This document shows, in pieces, positions 6,509 to 13,345 of a stretch of 28,416 nucleotides of DNA. Under the pieces are notes generated by a model, which ran no database searches, was not told the origin of the DNA, and was given only the letters and a program-made list of their open reading frames with translations. Location: NCBI GenBank assembly GCA_022615475.1, contig JAKEGQ010000155.1, positions 1-28,416 of the forward strand, read 5' to 3'. The stretch comes from Candidatus Methylomirabilota bacterium. GTDB taxonomy: Bacteria > Methylomirabilota > Methylomirabilia > Methylomirabilales > CSP1-5. Both the position numbers and the translations under genes were made by a program. Each line of letters begins with the position of its first letter. Within the stretch, counting starts at the first letter, position 1.

Positions 6509-8422
6509 ATGCCTCGCACGGAATTCGACATCATCGTCGTTGGCGCGGGACATGCCGGCTGTGAGGCGGCACTGGCCTCCGCCCGCCTGGGCTGTCGGAC
6601 TCTCCTCATCACGTTAGATCTCGAGACCATCGCCCACATGCCGTGTAGCCCCTCGGTGGGCGGCACTGCCAAGGGGCAGCTCGTCCGCGAACTGGATGCG
6701 CTGGGGGGCGAGATGGCCCGGGTCACGGATCGGAGTGGGACCCAATTTCGAACCCTGAATGCCTCCAAGGGCCCGGCGGTCCGGTCGTCGCGGGCCATGT
6801 GTGACAAACGGGAATACCATCTGGTCATGCGGCGAATCCTGGAGGGACAGCAGGGATTGGATCTTCGGCAGGGGCGGGTGGAGCGCCTTGTCGTGGAAGG
6901 GGGGCGCGTCGTCGGGCTCGTCGATCACGAGGGGACATTCCTCAGTGCCCAAGCCATCCTGATCACGGCCGGCACATTTATGAAGGGCCTCATCCATATC
7001 GGCTCCACCAACTTCTCCGGCGGCCGGATGGGGGAGCGACCCTGTCAGACCCTGTCCGACTCCCTTCGGGAGCTTGGCTTTGCGCTGGGGAGATTCAAGA
7101 CCGGCACCCCACCCCGCCTCAAGCGGGATTCGCTCGACCTTGACCGGATGGAGCGCCAGGACGGCGATGTCCCGCCACGCCCCCTCTCGCACGCCACGAC
7201 GGGGCTCGAGGTCTCTCAGGTCGCCTGTCACATCACGCATACGACGGCGAGGACGCACGAGATCATCCGAAATAGTCTAGACCGCTCGGCGCTCTACGGC
7301 GGGGCCATCAAGGGGACCGGGGCCCGCTACTGCCCGTCGCTGGAAGACAAGGTGGTCCGCTTCTCTGATAAGGAGCGGCACCAGGTGGTCGTGCAACCCG
7401 AAGGGCGCGACTCTGAGGTCTTCTATCCTGGCGGCCTGGGCAACAGCATGCCCTTTGAGGTGCAGGCAGAGCTGGTCCGCTCTGTGCCCGGGCTGGAACA
7501 CGCGGAATTTCTGCGCCCCGCCTATGCCATCGAGTACGACTTTCTCTATCCCGATCAACTCCAGCTCACCCTGGAGACCAAGCGGGTGCAGGGGCTCTAC
7601 ACCGCCGGGCAGATCAATGGGACCTCCGGCTACGAGGAGGCGGCGGCCCAGGGGTTCTGGGCCGGGGTGAACGCCGCCCTCAAGGTCCAGGGGGCTCCTC
7701 CCTTTCTCCTCGACCGCTCCGAGGCCTACATGGCAGTCCTGGTGGACGATCTGGTGACCCGCGGCACCAACGAGCCGTATCGCATGCTCACCTCCCGGGC
7801 CGAATATCGCCTGCTGTTACGAGAGGACAATGCCGATCTGCGCCTGATGGGACACGGCTACCGTCTCGGGCTGATTTCCCGGGAGCAGTACGACCGCCTC
7901 GAGGAGAAACGGGCGAAGATCCAGGAAGTCACGGAACGGATCACGAGGCGCAAGCTCTATCCGACCCCGCACGTGAACGGGGTGCTCTCCCGTCTCGGGA
8001 CCGCCCCGCTCCAGGAGGTGGCCCCGATGGCCCAGGTCCTGCGACGGCCGGAGGTTCGTTTTGCGGACCTGCTCCGGATGGATGAAGGGATGGGACCCGA
8101 GGAGCCTGAGGTGACATATCAGGTCGAGGTCCAGCTCAAGTACCAGGGGTACATCGAGCGGCAGTTTCAGGAGGTGGGAAGGTTCAAGCGCCTTGAGGCG
8201 AAGCGGATTCCCGAGGATGTGGATTACGACGCGATTCCCGGCTTCTCCAATGAGGTCCGGGAGAAGCTCAGGGCCGTCCGTCCGACATCCGTCGGACAGG
8301 CCTCCCGCATCTCCGGCATGACGCCCGCCGCCATCTCCATCCTCCTCGTCTATCTCGAGCGGCTCCGTCACCGCTCGAGAGCTGTCAGCCCTCTGCGCAC
8401 AGTGCTGAGGGCTGAGGACTGA
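6509..8422 (+). CDS. mnmG: tRNA uridine-5-carboxymethylaminomethyl modification enzyme MnmG (GidA)
   Basis: MnmG with MnmE installs the cmnm5 group on the wobble uridine of certain tRNAs, using FAD and a folate donor. The 637-residue protein starts with a Rossmann FAD motif, VVGAGHAGCEAA (10-21). It continues with CSPSVGGTAKGQLVRE, family signature blocks around SKGPAVRSSRA, and GQINGTSGYEEAAAQG. Length matches the family (about 620-630) plus a short extra tail. The usual end is near LLVYLERLR. The last ~17 residues here (after about residue 620) are encoded by the intergenic repeat words GCTGAGGACTGAGG, so the tail is probably captured repeat. GGAGAG upstream of the ATG is the ribosome binding site. 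mnmE is not in the window. Confidence 0.96.
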   Translation: MPRTEFDIIVVGAGHAGCEAALASARLGCRTLLITLDLETIAHMPCSPSVGGTAKGQLVRELDALGGEMARVTDRSGTQFRTLNASKGPAVRSSRAMCDKREYHLVMRRILEGQQGLDLRQGRVERLVVEGGRVVGLVDHEGTFLSAQAILITAGTFMKGLIHIGSTNFSGGRMGERPCQTLSDSLRELGFALGRFKTGTPPRLKRDSLDLDRMERQDGDVPPRPLSHATTGLEVSQVACHITHTTARTHEIIRNSLDRSALYGGAIKGTGARYCPSLEDKVVRFSDKERHQVVVQPEGRDSEVFYPGGLGNSMPFEVQAELVRSVPGLEHAEFLRPAYAIEYDFLYPDQLQLTLETKRVQGLYTAGQINGTSGYEEAAAQGFWAGVNAALKVQGAPPFLLDRSEAYMAVLVDDLVTRGTNEPYRMLTSRAEYRLLLREDNADLRLMGHGYRLGLISREQYDRLEEKRAKIQEVTERITRRKLYPTPHVNGVLSRLGTAPLQEVAPMAQVLRRPEVRFADLLRMDEGMGPEEPEVTYQVEVQLKYQGYIERQFQEVGRFKRLEAKRIPEDVDYDAIPGFSNEVREKLRAVRPTSVGQASRISGMTPAAISILLVYLERLRHRSRAVSPLRTVLRAED

Positions 8423-8547
8423 GGGCCGAGCCAAGGACAGCCATGAGGACTGAGGCACGAGGACTGAGGCTCGAACCTCAGCACTCAGTCCTCAGTCCTT
8501 GCCGACTCAGTCCTCATCGCTCAGTCCTGACGTGGCTGGAGAAGAGC
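8423..8547. repeat. Palindromic intergenic repeat, copy C
   Basis: Bases 8438-8488 match 10381-10431 with two differences. The right half (about 8504-8538, ending CGTGGCTG) matches the reverse complement of the same end, so this copy is a rough palindrome about 100 bases long. CTGAGG-CTCGAA-CCTCAG forms a small perfect hairpin. The element ends 9 bases before the GTPase start codon, and its left side runs into the end of mnmG. Confidence 0.7.
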
Positions 8548-9537
8548 ATGCCGGCCAATCTCACCCCGCAGTATCTCGACGCCGAAAAGCGGTACCGCCA
8601 GGCGAAGCAGCCGACAGAAAAGGTCCGGGCCCTCGAAGAGATGCTGGCCCAGATCCCCAAGCACAAGGGGACCGAGAAGCTCCAGGCAGATATCAAGCGG
8701 CGGATCTCGAAGCTCAAGCTTGACCTCGAGCGGCGACCAGCGACCAAGCGAGGAGCCGGGATCTTTGTAGAGAGGGAGGGGGTCGGTCAGGTGGCGCTGG
8801 TGGGTGGGCCCAACGCGGGAAAGTCTACCCTGGTGCGCCGCCTCACCAATGCCCGGCCCGATGTGGGGGACTACCCCTTCACAACCAAGAAACCGCTCTC
8901 CGGGATGCTCGCGTTCGAGAATGTAAAGATCCAGCTCGTGGACCTGCCGCCGCTAGCCCCCGGCCTGGTCGAAGGATGGGTCCTGGGCATTGTTCGGAAC
9001 GCCGATCTCATCCTCTGGGTGGTCGATCTCGGATCTGACGACCTCCTCGAACAGGTGGAAACAATCGAGCAGATCCTCGGGCAGGCCAAGATCATTCCCC
9101 GAGGAGCTCGCGAGAAGGTTGGGATCACCGAACCGGGGCAGATCGTGAAAAGGGTGCTCGTGGTCGCGAACAAGGCGGATCTCCCCGGGGCAACGGATCG
9201 CTTCCGACTTCTCGAGGAGCACTGGGGAGGACGCGTTCCACTTCTGATGGTCTCGGCGCTCGCTGGGACCGGCCTGGACAGAATTGCACCGGTGATCTAT
9301 GAGGCCTTGGAGGTGCTCCGGATCTATACCAAGCCTCCAGGGAAGGCAGCGAACCGTTCCCAACCGGTAGCCCTGCCCAGGGGGAGTACCCTCCTTCATG
9401 CGGCCGAGGCCGTCCATAAGGATTTCTCCGCCAAGCTGAAGTTCGCTCGGGTCTGGGGGGCCGGCAAGTTCGACGGGCAGAAGGTCCACCGGGACTACTT
9501 GGTACAGGAAGGGGACGTCATCGAATTCCACATTTGA
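8548..9537 (+). CDS. DRG/Obg-like GTPase with C-terminal TGS domain
   Basis: This 329-residue P-loop GTPase resembles the DRG branch of the Obg family (ribosome-associated GTPases, common in archaea and eukaryotes). The N-terminus (1-65) is charged and helical. The G domain has G1 GGPNAGKS (86-93), a likely G2 Thr near YPFTTKKP (109-116), G4 NKAD (208-211) and G5 SAL (236-238). G3 is DLPP (132-135), so the usual Gly of DxxG is Pro. Residues 268-329 form a TGS domain (VALPRGSTLLHAAEAVHKDF onward). The ATG at 8548 follows GGAGAAGAG. An open frame extends to 8443 but is made of repeat DNA, so I reject that start. Function is probably in translation, which is inference. A repeat separates it from mnmG. 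Confidence 0.85.
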   Translation: MPANLTPQYLDAEKRYRQAKQPTEKVRALEEMLAQIPKHKGTEKLQADIKRRISKLKLDLERRPATKRGAGIFVEREGVGQVALVGGPNAGKSTLVRRLTNARPDVGDYPFTTKKPLSGMLAFENVKIQLVDLPPLAPGLVEGWVLGIVRNADLILWVVDLGSDDLLEQVETIEQILGQAKIIPRGAREKVGITEPGQIVKRVLVVANKADLPGATDRFRLLEEHWGGRVPLLMVSALAGTGLDRIAPVIYEALEVLRIYTKPPGKAANRSQPVALPRGSTLLHAAEAVHKDFSAKLKFARVWGAGKFDGQKVHRDYLVQEGDVIEFHI

Positions 9538-9567
9538 GCAGTAAGTCATTGGTAGACAAGTCCCGGT

Positions 9568-9648
9568 ATTTCGAATTTGGAATTGCGGATTTCGAATCTT
9601 TCGAGCATGCGCGTTTCAATCCGAAATCCGAAATTCGCAATTCGAAAT
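9568..9648. repeat. AT-rich imperfect inverted repeat (TTCGAA words)
   Basis: Left arm 9568-9597 and right arm 9619-9648 are reverse complements at 26 of 30 positions by my reading, with a 21-base loop containing GCATGC. Both arms are made of the words ATTTCGAATT and GGATTTCG. This AT-rich stretch stands out from its GC-rich surroundings. It could act as a transcription terminator or be a dispersed repeat. It lies between the GTPase gene and the tenA-like gene. Confidence 0.6.
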
Positions 9649-9701
9649 CAACTGAGGGCTGATGTCGGAGGGCCGACTGCTATCCTGCGCGGAGGAAGCC
9701 G

Positions 9702-10370
9702 GTGAGCTTTTCAGAGGTGCTCTGGAAAAAGGCAGAGCCGATCTGGCACAGGACGCTCCATCATCCCTTTGTTCGAGGGATCGGTGACGGGACGCTCGCG
9801 GTTGACAAGTTCAAGTTCTATGTCTGCCAGGACTACATCTTTCTCATCGAATACAGCCGGGTCCTCGCCCTGGGGACGGCCAAGAGTCCTGATCTGCCGA
9901 CGATGGGGAGATTCGCCGGGCTGCTCCACGTAACGCTCAACACCGAGATGGCCTTACACCGGGCGTTTGCCGAGAAATTCGGGATCAGCGGCTCTGAGCT
10001 GGAGCAGACGAAACCGGCGCCGCCGACCGTCGCGTATACGCGACACCTCTTGCAGGTGGCGGCGCTCGGAAGCCTCGGGGAACTCGTCGCCTCGCTCGCC
10101 CCTTGCCAGTGGGGGTATAGTGAGATCGGTGCCGCCCTCGCCAGGCAGGGAGAGCCCAGGAGTCAGCCGCTGTATGGCGAGTGGATCCGGACCTACGCCT
10201 CGCCGGAGTTCGCTGCCCTGGCCCAGTGGATCCGGGCCCTCCTCGACACGATGGGCGACGACGCAGGAGGGCAGGAACGGGCCCGGATGGAGGAGAATTT
10301 CCTGCTCAGCGCCAGGTACGAGTACGCCTTTTGGGACATGAGCTGGCGCATGGAGGCCTGGCCGATCTGA
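9702..10370 (+). CDS. tenA: TenA/thiaminase II family protein
   Basis: TenA enzymes hydrolyse aminopyrimidine breakdown products of thiamine to HMP for salvage. The 222-residue all-helical protein matches the family over its whole length. Asp44 (CQDYIFL) and Cys135 (LAPCQWGY) fall at the positions of the catalytic Asp44 and Cys135 of Bacillus TenA, and Glu207 (ARYEYAFWD) fits the conserved C-terminal Glu. With Cys present it is a true TenA_C type rather than TenA_E or PqqC. The start is GTG, preceded by GGAGG (GCGGAGGAAGCCG). No thiamine biosynthesis gene is adjacent, but a ThDP-dependent enzyme lies about 700 bases downstream beyond a repeat. Confidence 0.88.
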   Translation: MSFSEVLWKKAEPIWHRTLHHPFVRGIGDGTLAVDKFKFYVCQDYIFLIEYSRVLALGTAKSPDLPTMGRFAGLLHVTLNTEMALHRAFAEKFGISGSELEQTKPAPPTVAYTRHLLQVAALGSLGELVASLAPCQWGYSEIGAALARQGEPRSQPLYGEWIRTYASPEFAALAQWIRALLDTMGDDAGGQERARMEENFLLSARYEYAFWDMSWRMEAWPI

Positions 10371-10380
10371 CGAAGAGAAG

Positions 10381-10479
10381 CAGCCACGAGGACTGAGGCA
10401 TGAGGACTGAGGCTCGAACCTCAGCACTCAGCCCTTCGACAAGCTCAGGGCGGTGAGCATAGTCGAACCGTCCTCAGCA
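10381..10479 (+). repeat. Inverted intergenic repeat, copy A
   Basis: This 99-base unit is the reverse complement of 13822-13920 with about two differences by my reading. It contains CTGAGG-CTCGAA-CCTCAG and an imperfect hairpin, TTCGAC-AA-GCTCA...TGAGC-AT-AGTCGAA (about 10435-10467). It starts 10 bases after the tenA-like stop codon and ends 29 bases before the Nudix start. Its first 51 bases are also found in copy C (8438-8488). Confidence 0.8.
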
Positions 10480-10508
10480 GTGTGTGCAGAACGCCGGAGA
10501 GGAGGGGG

Positions 10509-11066
10509 ATGGAGCGGAGGCATGCGCTGACAGAGTTTCGGGTGCTCAAGAAATCGATCGCTTTTTCCTGCCCCTGGTATAAGATCGCTCACGAAAAAAT
10601 TCGGCTCCCCACCGATCATGTCATCGACTACTACTCCATCACGATCCCCCCATCCGTGATGGTAGTCCCGGTGACTGCGGACGGGGGGATCGTCCTCCTC
10701 CGCCAGTACCGATACCCCACGAGATCATGGAGCTACGAGCTTCCAGGGGGCAACAGCCGCGGCAAGTCCCCCCTGGCGACCGGGAGACAGGAGCTGTTGG
10801 AGGAGACCGGCTACCGCGCAGGGCGATGGACGCGCCTGGGATTCTTTCACCCCTACTCTGGAATGAGTAATGAGGTCTGCTATGTCTATCTCGCCAGGGA
10901 TCTCACCCCTGGCAGACAGCGCCCGGAGGAGCGGGAGTTCATTCAGGTGATCACCATGCCGATCCGCGAGGTGTTCCGACGGGTGGTGCGCAATCGCATC
11001 CAGGACGGCATGACCCTGGCGAGCCTCCTCCTGGCCGGATCCCGCCTGAAGGGGAGGTCCCGATGA
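10509..11066 (+). CDS. Nudix hydrolase-like protein (ADP-ribose pyrophosphatase type)
   Basis: Nudix proteins cleave nucleoside diphosphates linked to another group; ADP-sugar pyrophosphatases are the closest type in appearance (IVLLRQYRYPTRSWSYELPGG). With the start at 10509 the protein has 185 residues. The Nudix box runs GGNSRGKSPLATGRQELLEE and on into TGY. The metal-binding Glu residues of the ELLEE helix are present. The first box Glu appears as Lys and the Arg before the helix Glu is Gln, so the box is degenerate. The chosen ATG follows GGAGAGGAGGGGG; an in-frame alternative at 10482 has no such site. The stop overlaps the next start in ATGA, so it is translationally coupled to the ThDP enzyme. 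Activity may be altered or lost. Confidence 0.82.
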   Translation: MERRHALTEFRVLKKSIAFSCPWYKIAHEKIRLPTDHVIDYYSITIPPSVMVVPVTADGGIVLLRQYRYPTRSWSYELPGGNSRGKSPLATGRQELLEETGYRAGRWTRLGFFHPYSGMSNEVCYVYLARDLTPGRQRPEEREFIQVITMPIREVFRRVVRNRIQDGMTLASLLLAGSRLKGRSR

Positions 11067-12673
11067 AGATCGGCGAGTACCTGTTCCGTCAGATCAAGGC
11101 GCGAGGGGTGGATCACACCTTTGGGATTCCCGGAGACTTTGCCATCCCCCTCTGGCGGGCCCAACAGGCTGCGGGCCTTCAGCCGATCGTGGTGACCCAT
11201 GAGCCCTCTGCCGGCTTTGCCGCCGATGCCTATGCGAGGCTGCGCGGTCTCGGGGTGGCCCTCGTCACCTTCGGCGCCGGCGGCCTGAACATGGTGAACG
11301 CCATCGCCCAGGCATACGCCGAGCGCTCGCCGGTTCTGGTGGTCAGTGGGGCGCCCGAAATCAGGGGCCGGGATCTCGACGCGCTCCTGCATCACCGGGT
11401 CAAGACCTTCGACTCTCAGTTGAATGTCTTCCGCGAGGTGACCGTGGAGGCCTTGGCGCTCCACGAGCCCACCACCGCCATGGCCACCATCGATCGGCTG
11501 CTGGCCACGATCCTCCAGCGGAAACGTCCCGGATACCTGGAGGTCCCCAGGGACATGGTGGAGATGACCGGCCGTCCCTCGGGAGGCACGGGGAGGGCGA
11601 AGCAGCCGGGGAAGGCGGCCCTGGAAGAGGCCATGGCCGAGGTGGTGACTCGGCTCAACCGGAGCGTGCGACCCGTCATCTACGCCGGAGTGGAGATCGA
11701 GCGCTTCGATCTCAGGGAGAAGCTCATCGCCTTGGTGGAAAAGCTGAACGTCCCTATTGTCACCTCGCTGGAGGGCAAGACCGTCTTCCCGGAGAATCAC
11801 CCGCACTTTGTTGGCCTCTATATGGGCCAGGTGGGGTCGAGGGTCGCCCGGGAGATCATCGAGAGGGCCGATTGTGTCCTCATGCTGGGCGCCTTCCTGA
11901 CCGATGTGAACACCGGCGTCTTTACCGCCAAGATAGACCGGGCGAAGCTCATCTCGGCATCGTCCGAGGAGGTGGTGGTGAGTTATCACCGCTACACCGA
12001 AGTGGGTCTGGTGGACCTCATCGACTACCTCCTGACCTCTCGGCAGGTGCGATCTCATGCCCTCTCCGGCGTGGTCCACCCCCGGCGGCCCAAGAGGCGT
12101 CTGGGGGAGCGACTGCATTCCCTGGGCATCATCGAAGAGATGAATCGTTTCCTGGAGCCGGGGCGGTATATCGTCGTGTCGGATGTGGGGGACTGCCTCT
12201 ACGCCAGTGTCGATCTCAGGACGGATCACTTCCTCGGGCCGGGGTACTACAACAGCATGGGCTTTGGGGTGCCTGCGGCCCTCGCGGCGACCTTGGCCGT
12301 GCCGGAGCGGCGGGCCATCGCCTTCGTCGGTGACGGCGGATTCCAGATGACGGGCATGGAACTCGCGACGATCCGACGCCTCCGCCTCAACCCGATTGTC
12401 ATCCTCTGGAATAATGGCTGCTACGGGACCTTGCAGGCCATCGCCGGTCGCCAGAAGTATTTTGAGCTGCCCTCATGCGACTATGTGGCGTTGGCCCGGT
12501 GTCTGGGGGGGGATGGAGTGCGGGTCAAGACGCGGCGGCAGCTCCGCGAGGCCCTGGAGCAGGCACGGAAGCGCCAGACCTTCTTTCTCATCGAGGCGAT
12601 GTTGCCCTCCGATCGGATGTCCCGCACCTGGCAGCGGATTGCTGCCGAGGTGCGGTCCCGCATTCGCGCCTGA
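11063..12673 (+). CDS. ThDP-dependent 2-oxoacid decarboxylase-like enzyme (pyruvate/indolepyruvate decarboxylase type)
   Basis: This 536-residue thiamine-diphosphate enzyme has the three-domain layout of the POX/PDC superfamily. The N-terminal Pyr domain has GIPGDFAIPL (21-30) and the catalytic Glu47 (VTHEPSAGFAADAYAR). His110-His111 match the HH pair that marks pyruvate and indolepyruvate decarboxylases rather than acetolactate synthase. The PP domain has the ThDP/Mg motif from GDG (423-425) to NN (450-451). The substrate is probably a 2-oxoacid, but it cannot be told from sequence. It overlaps the Nudix stop by four bases (ATGA), so they form one unit, and the pair lies between inverted repeats A and B. 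The region downstream holds no gene for about 600 bases. Confidence 0.85.
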   Translation: MKIGEYLFRQIKARGVDHTFGIPGDFAIPLWRAQQAAGLQPIVVTHEPSAGFAADAYARLRGLGVALVTFGAGGLNMVNAIAQAYAERSPVLVVSGAPEIRGRDLDALLHHRVKTFDSQLNVFREVTVEALALHEPTTAMATIDRLLATILQRKRPGYLEVPRDMVEMTGRPSGGTGRAKQPGKAALEEAMAEVVTRLNRSVRPVIYAGVEIERFDLREKLIALVEKLNVPIVTSLEGKTVFPENHPHFVGLYMGQVGSRVAREIIERADCVLMLGAFLTDVNTGVFTAKIDRAKLISASSEEVVVSYHRYTEVGLVDLIDYLLTSRQVRSHALSGVVHPRRPKRRLGERLHSLGIIEEMNRFLEPGRYIVVSDVGDCLYASVDLRTDHFLGPGYYNSMGFGVPAALAATLAVPERRAIAFVGDGGFQMTGMELATIRRLRLNPIVILWNNGCYGTLQAIAGRQKYFELPSCDYVALARCLGGDGVRVKTRRQLREALEQARKRQTFFLIEAMLPSDRMSRTWQRIAAEVRSRIRA

Positions 12674-12981
12674 AAACTCCCTCGCCTCGCCACAGGGTGG
12701 GTCATCCCCCAGCACCTTCGGCCCCTCGCTCCGCGCCTCTCATGGCAGCCGAGCCCGTGAGGGCTCGGGGAGTGGGTCTTCCCCGGCGGAACAATTCCAC
12801 GGGTTGGACTAGTGGAACCCTGTACTTCCGCGCCGAGCGAATTGTGGTGCAGCAGGATGGCCACCCCCACCTGCGCTACGCTCCGGCGGCGGGACCCCGG
12901 CCGGCCGCAAACCAGGTTCCGCCGGGTCCAGGCCCAGCTCCCCTCGCCCTCCCGCACAGACCCGTCTTGCTTGCTCGAGCA

Positions 12982-13110
12982 GCACCTGTAGGCCCCGAGC
13001 GACATTGCCGGGAGCGGCGGGGCCCCTCGGCAGGCGGCGGCCTGGGAAGCCGAGGCGCGATCCGTGCCCCGTTTCCTTGCACGGAGCGTGAACACGGAGG
13101 GACCCAGGCC
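12982..13110. repeat. Two-copy intergenic element, copy 2 (possible structured RNA)
   Basis: Same element as 4032-4196, about 36 bases shorter because it lacks the inserted C/G-tract hairpin. The GGCCCCG/CGGGGCC stem and the 10-base bulge are unchanged. The inner loop is GGAG instead of GAAG, so one of the three differences in the 59-base core lies in a loop and none in a stem. The 3' block GTGAACACGGAGGGACCC is identical. Two copies are too few to tell RNA structure from simple repeat descent. Confidence 0.6.
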
Positions 13111-13237
13111 CGTTAGCCGGCGATCAGGGTCGCCGCGAGAGGCCAAGAGGGAGGGGCTTGCAGGTGCTGCCTAAGAAAGCCAGACGGGTGTCTGCGGGAA
13201 AAGCCGGTAGGGCTGGCGGCAGAACGCACTGGGAGAT

Positions 13238-13267
13238 TTGCGGGGCGGTCTCCTCCTTTGGTAGAGT
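13238..13267 (+). promoter_or_regulatory. Candidate sigma-70-type promoter
   Basis: TTGCGG (13238-13243) is followed after 18 bases by TAGAGT (13262-13267). Expected transcript start is near 13274, just before the strong ribosome binding site GGAGGG (13279-13284). Confidence 0.35.
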
Positions 13268-13291
13268 AGGGAGAGTCTGGAGGGACCACGG

Positions 13292-13345
13292 ATGAAGCGA
13301 GATCGCGTCGTGCGACACGTATCCTTTGGGCTGGGCCGTGGCTGA
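13292..13345 (+). CDS. 17-codon leader ORF, or the frameshifted N-terminus of the next gene
   Basis: An ATG at 13292 sits 7 bases after a strong ribosome binding site, GGAGGG (13279-13284). It reads 17 codons (begins MKRDRVVRHVSFG) and ends at TGA 13343-13345, inside the following ORF, which is in the +1 frame and has no good start signal of its own. It is either a leader peptide coupled to the downstream gene, or the true N-terminus of that gene separated by a +1 frameshift, an error or a mutation. The context is GGC-TGA. Confidence 0.45.
   Translation: MKRDRVVRHVSFGLGRG

Larger units (their letters stand above)
12674..13291. other. Long region without a convincing gene; hairpins and repeat copy 2
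   Basis: About 620 bases with no credible gene on either strand. Visible structure: an 8-bp hairpin with a GTGA loop (CCGAGCCC 12749-12756 / GGGCTCGG 12761-12768) and two mutually exclusive short stems, TTCCAC (12795-12800) with GTGGAA (12812-12817) and GGGTT (12801-12805) with AACCC (12816-12820). Copy 2 of the two-copy element lies at 12982-13110. A candidate promoter for the next gene lies at 13238-13267. Open frames on the minus strand exist but have no recognisable features; the minus-strand frames share a peptide between both element copies because of DNA identity. Confidence 0.5.

Noticed and set aside
8438..8538. CRISPR array from the repeated GAGGACTGAG words
   Set aside because: No regular spacers or constant repeat length, and no cas genes in the window.
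10943..12229. 428-residue open frame antisense to the ThDP enzyme
   Set aside because: Composition is typical of a shadow frame, while the plus strand carries clear ThDP motifs.
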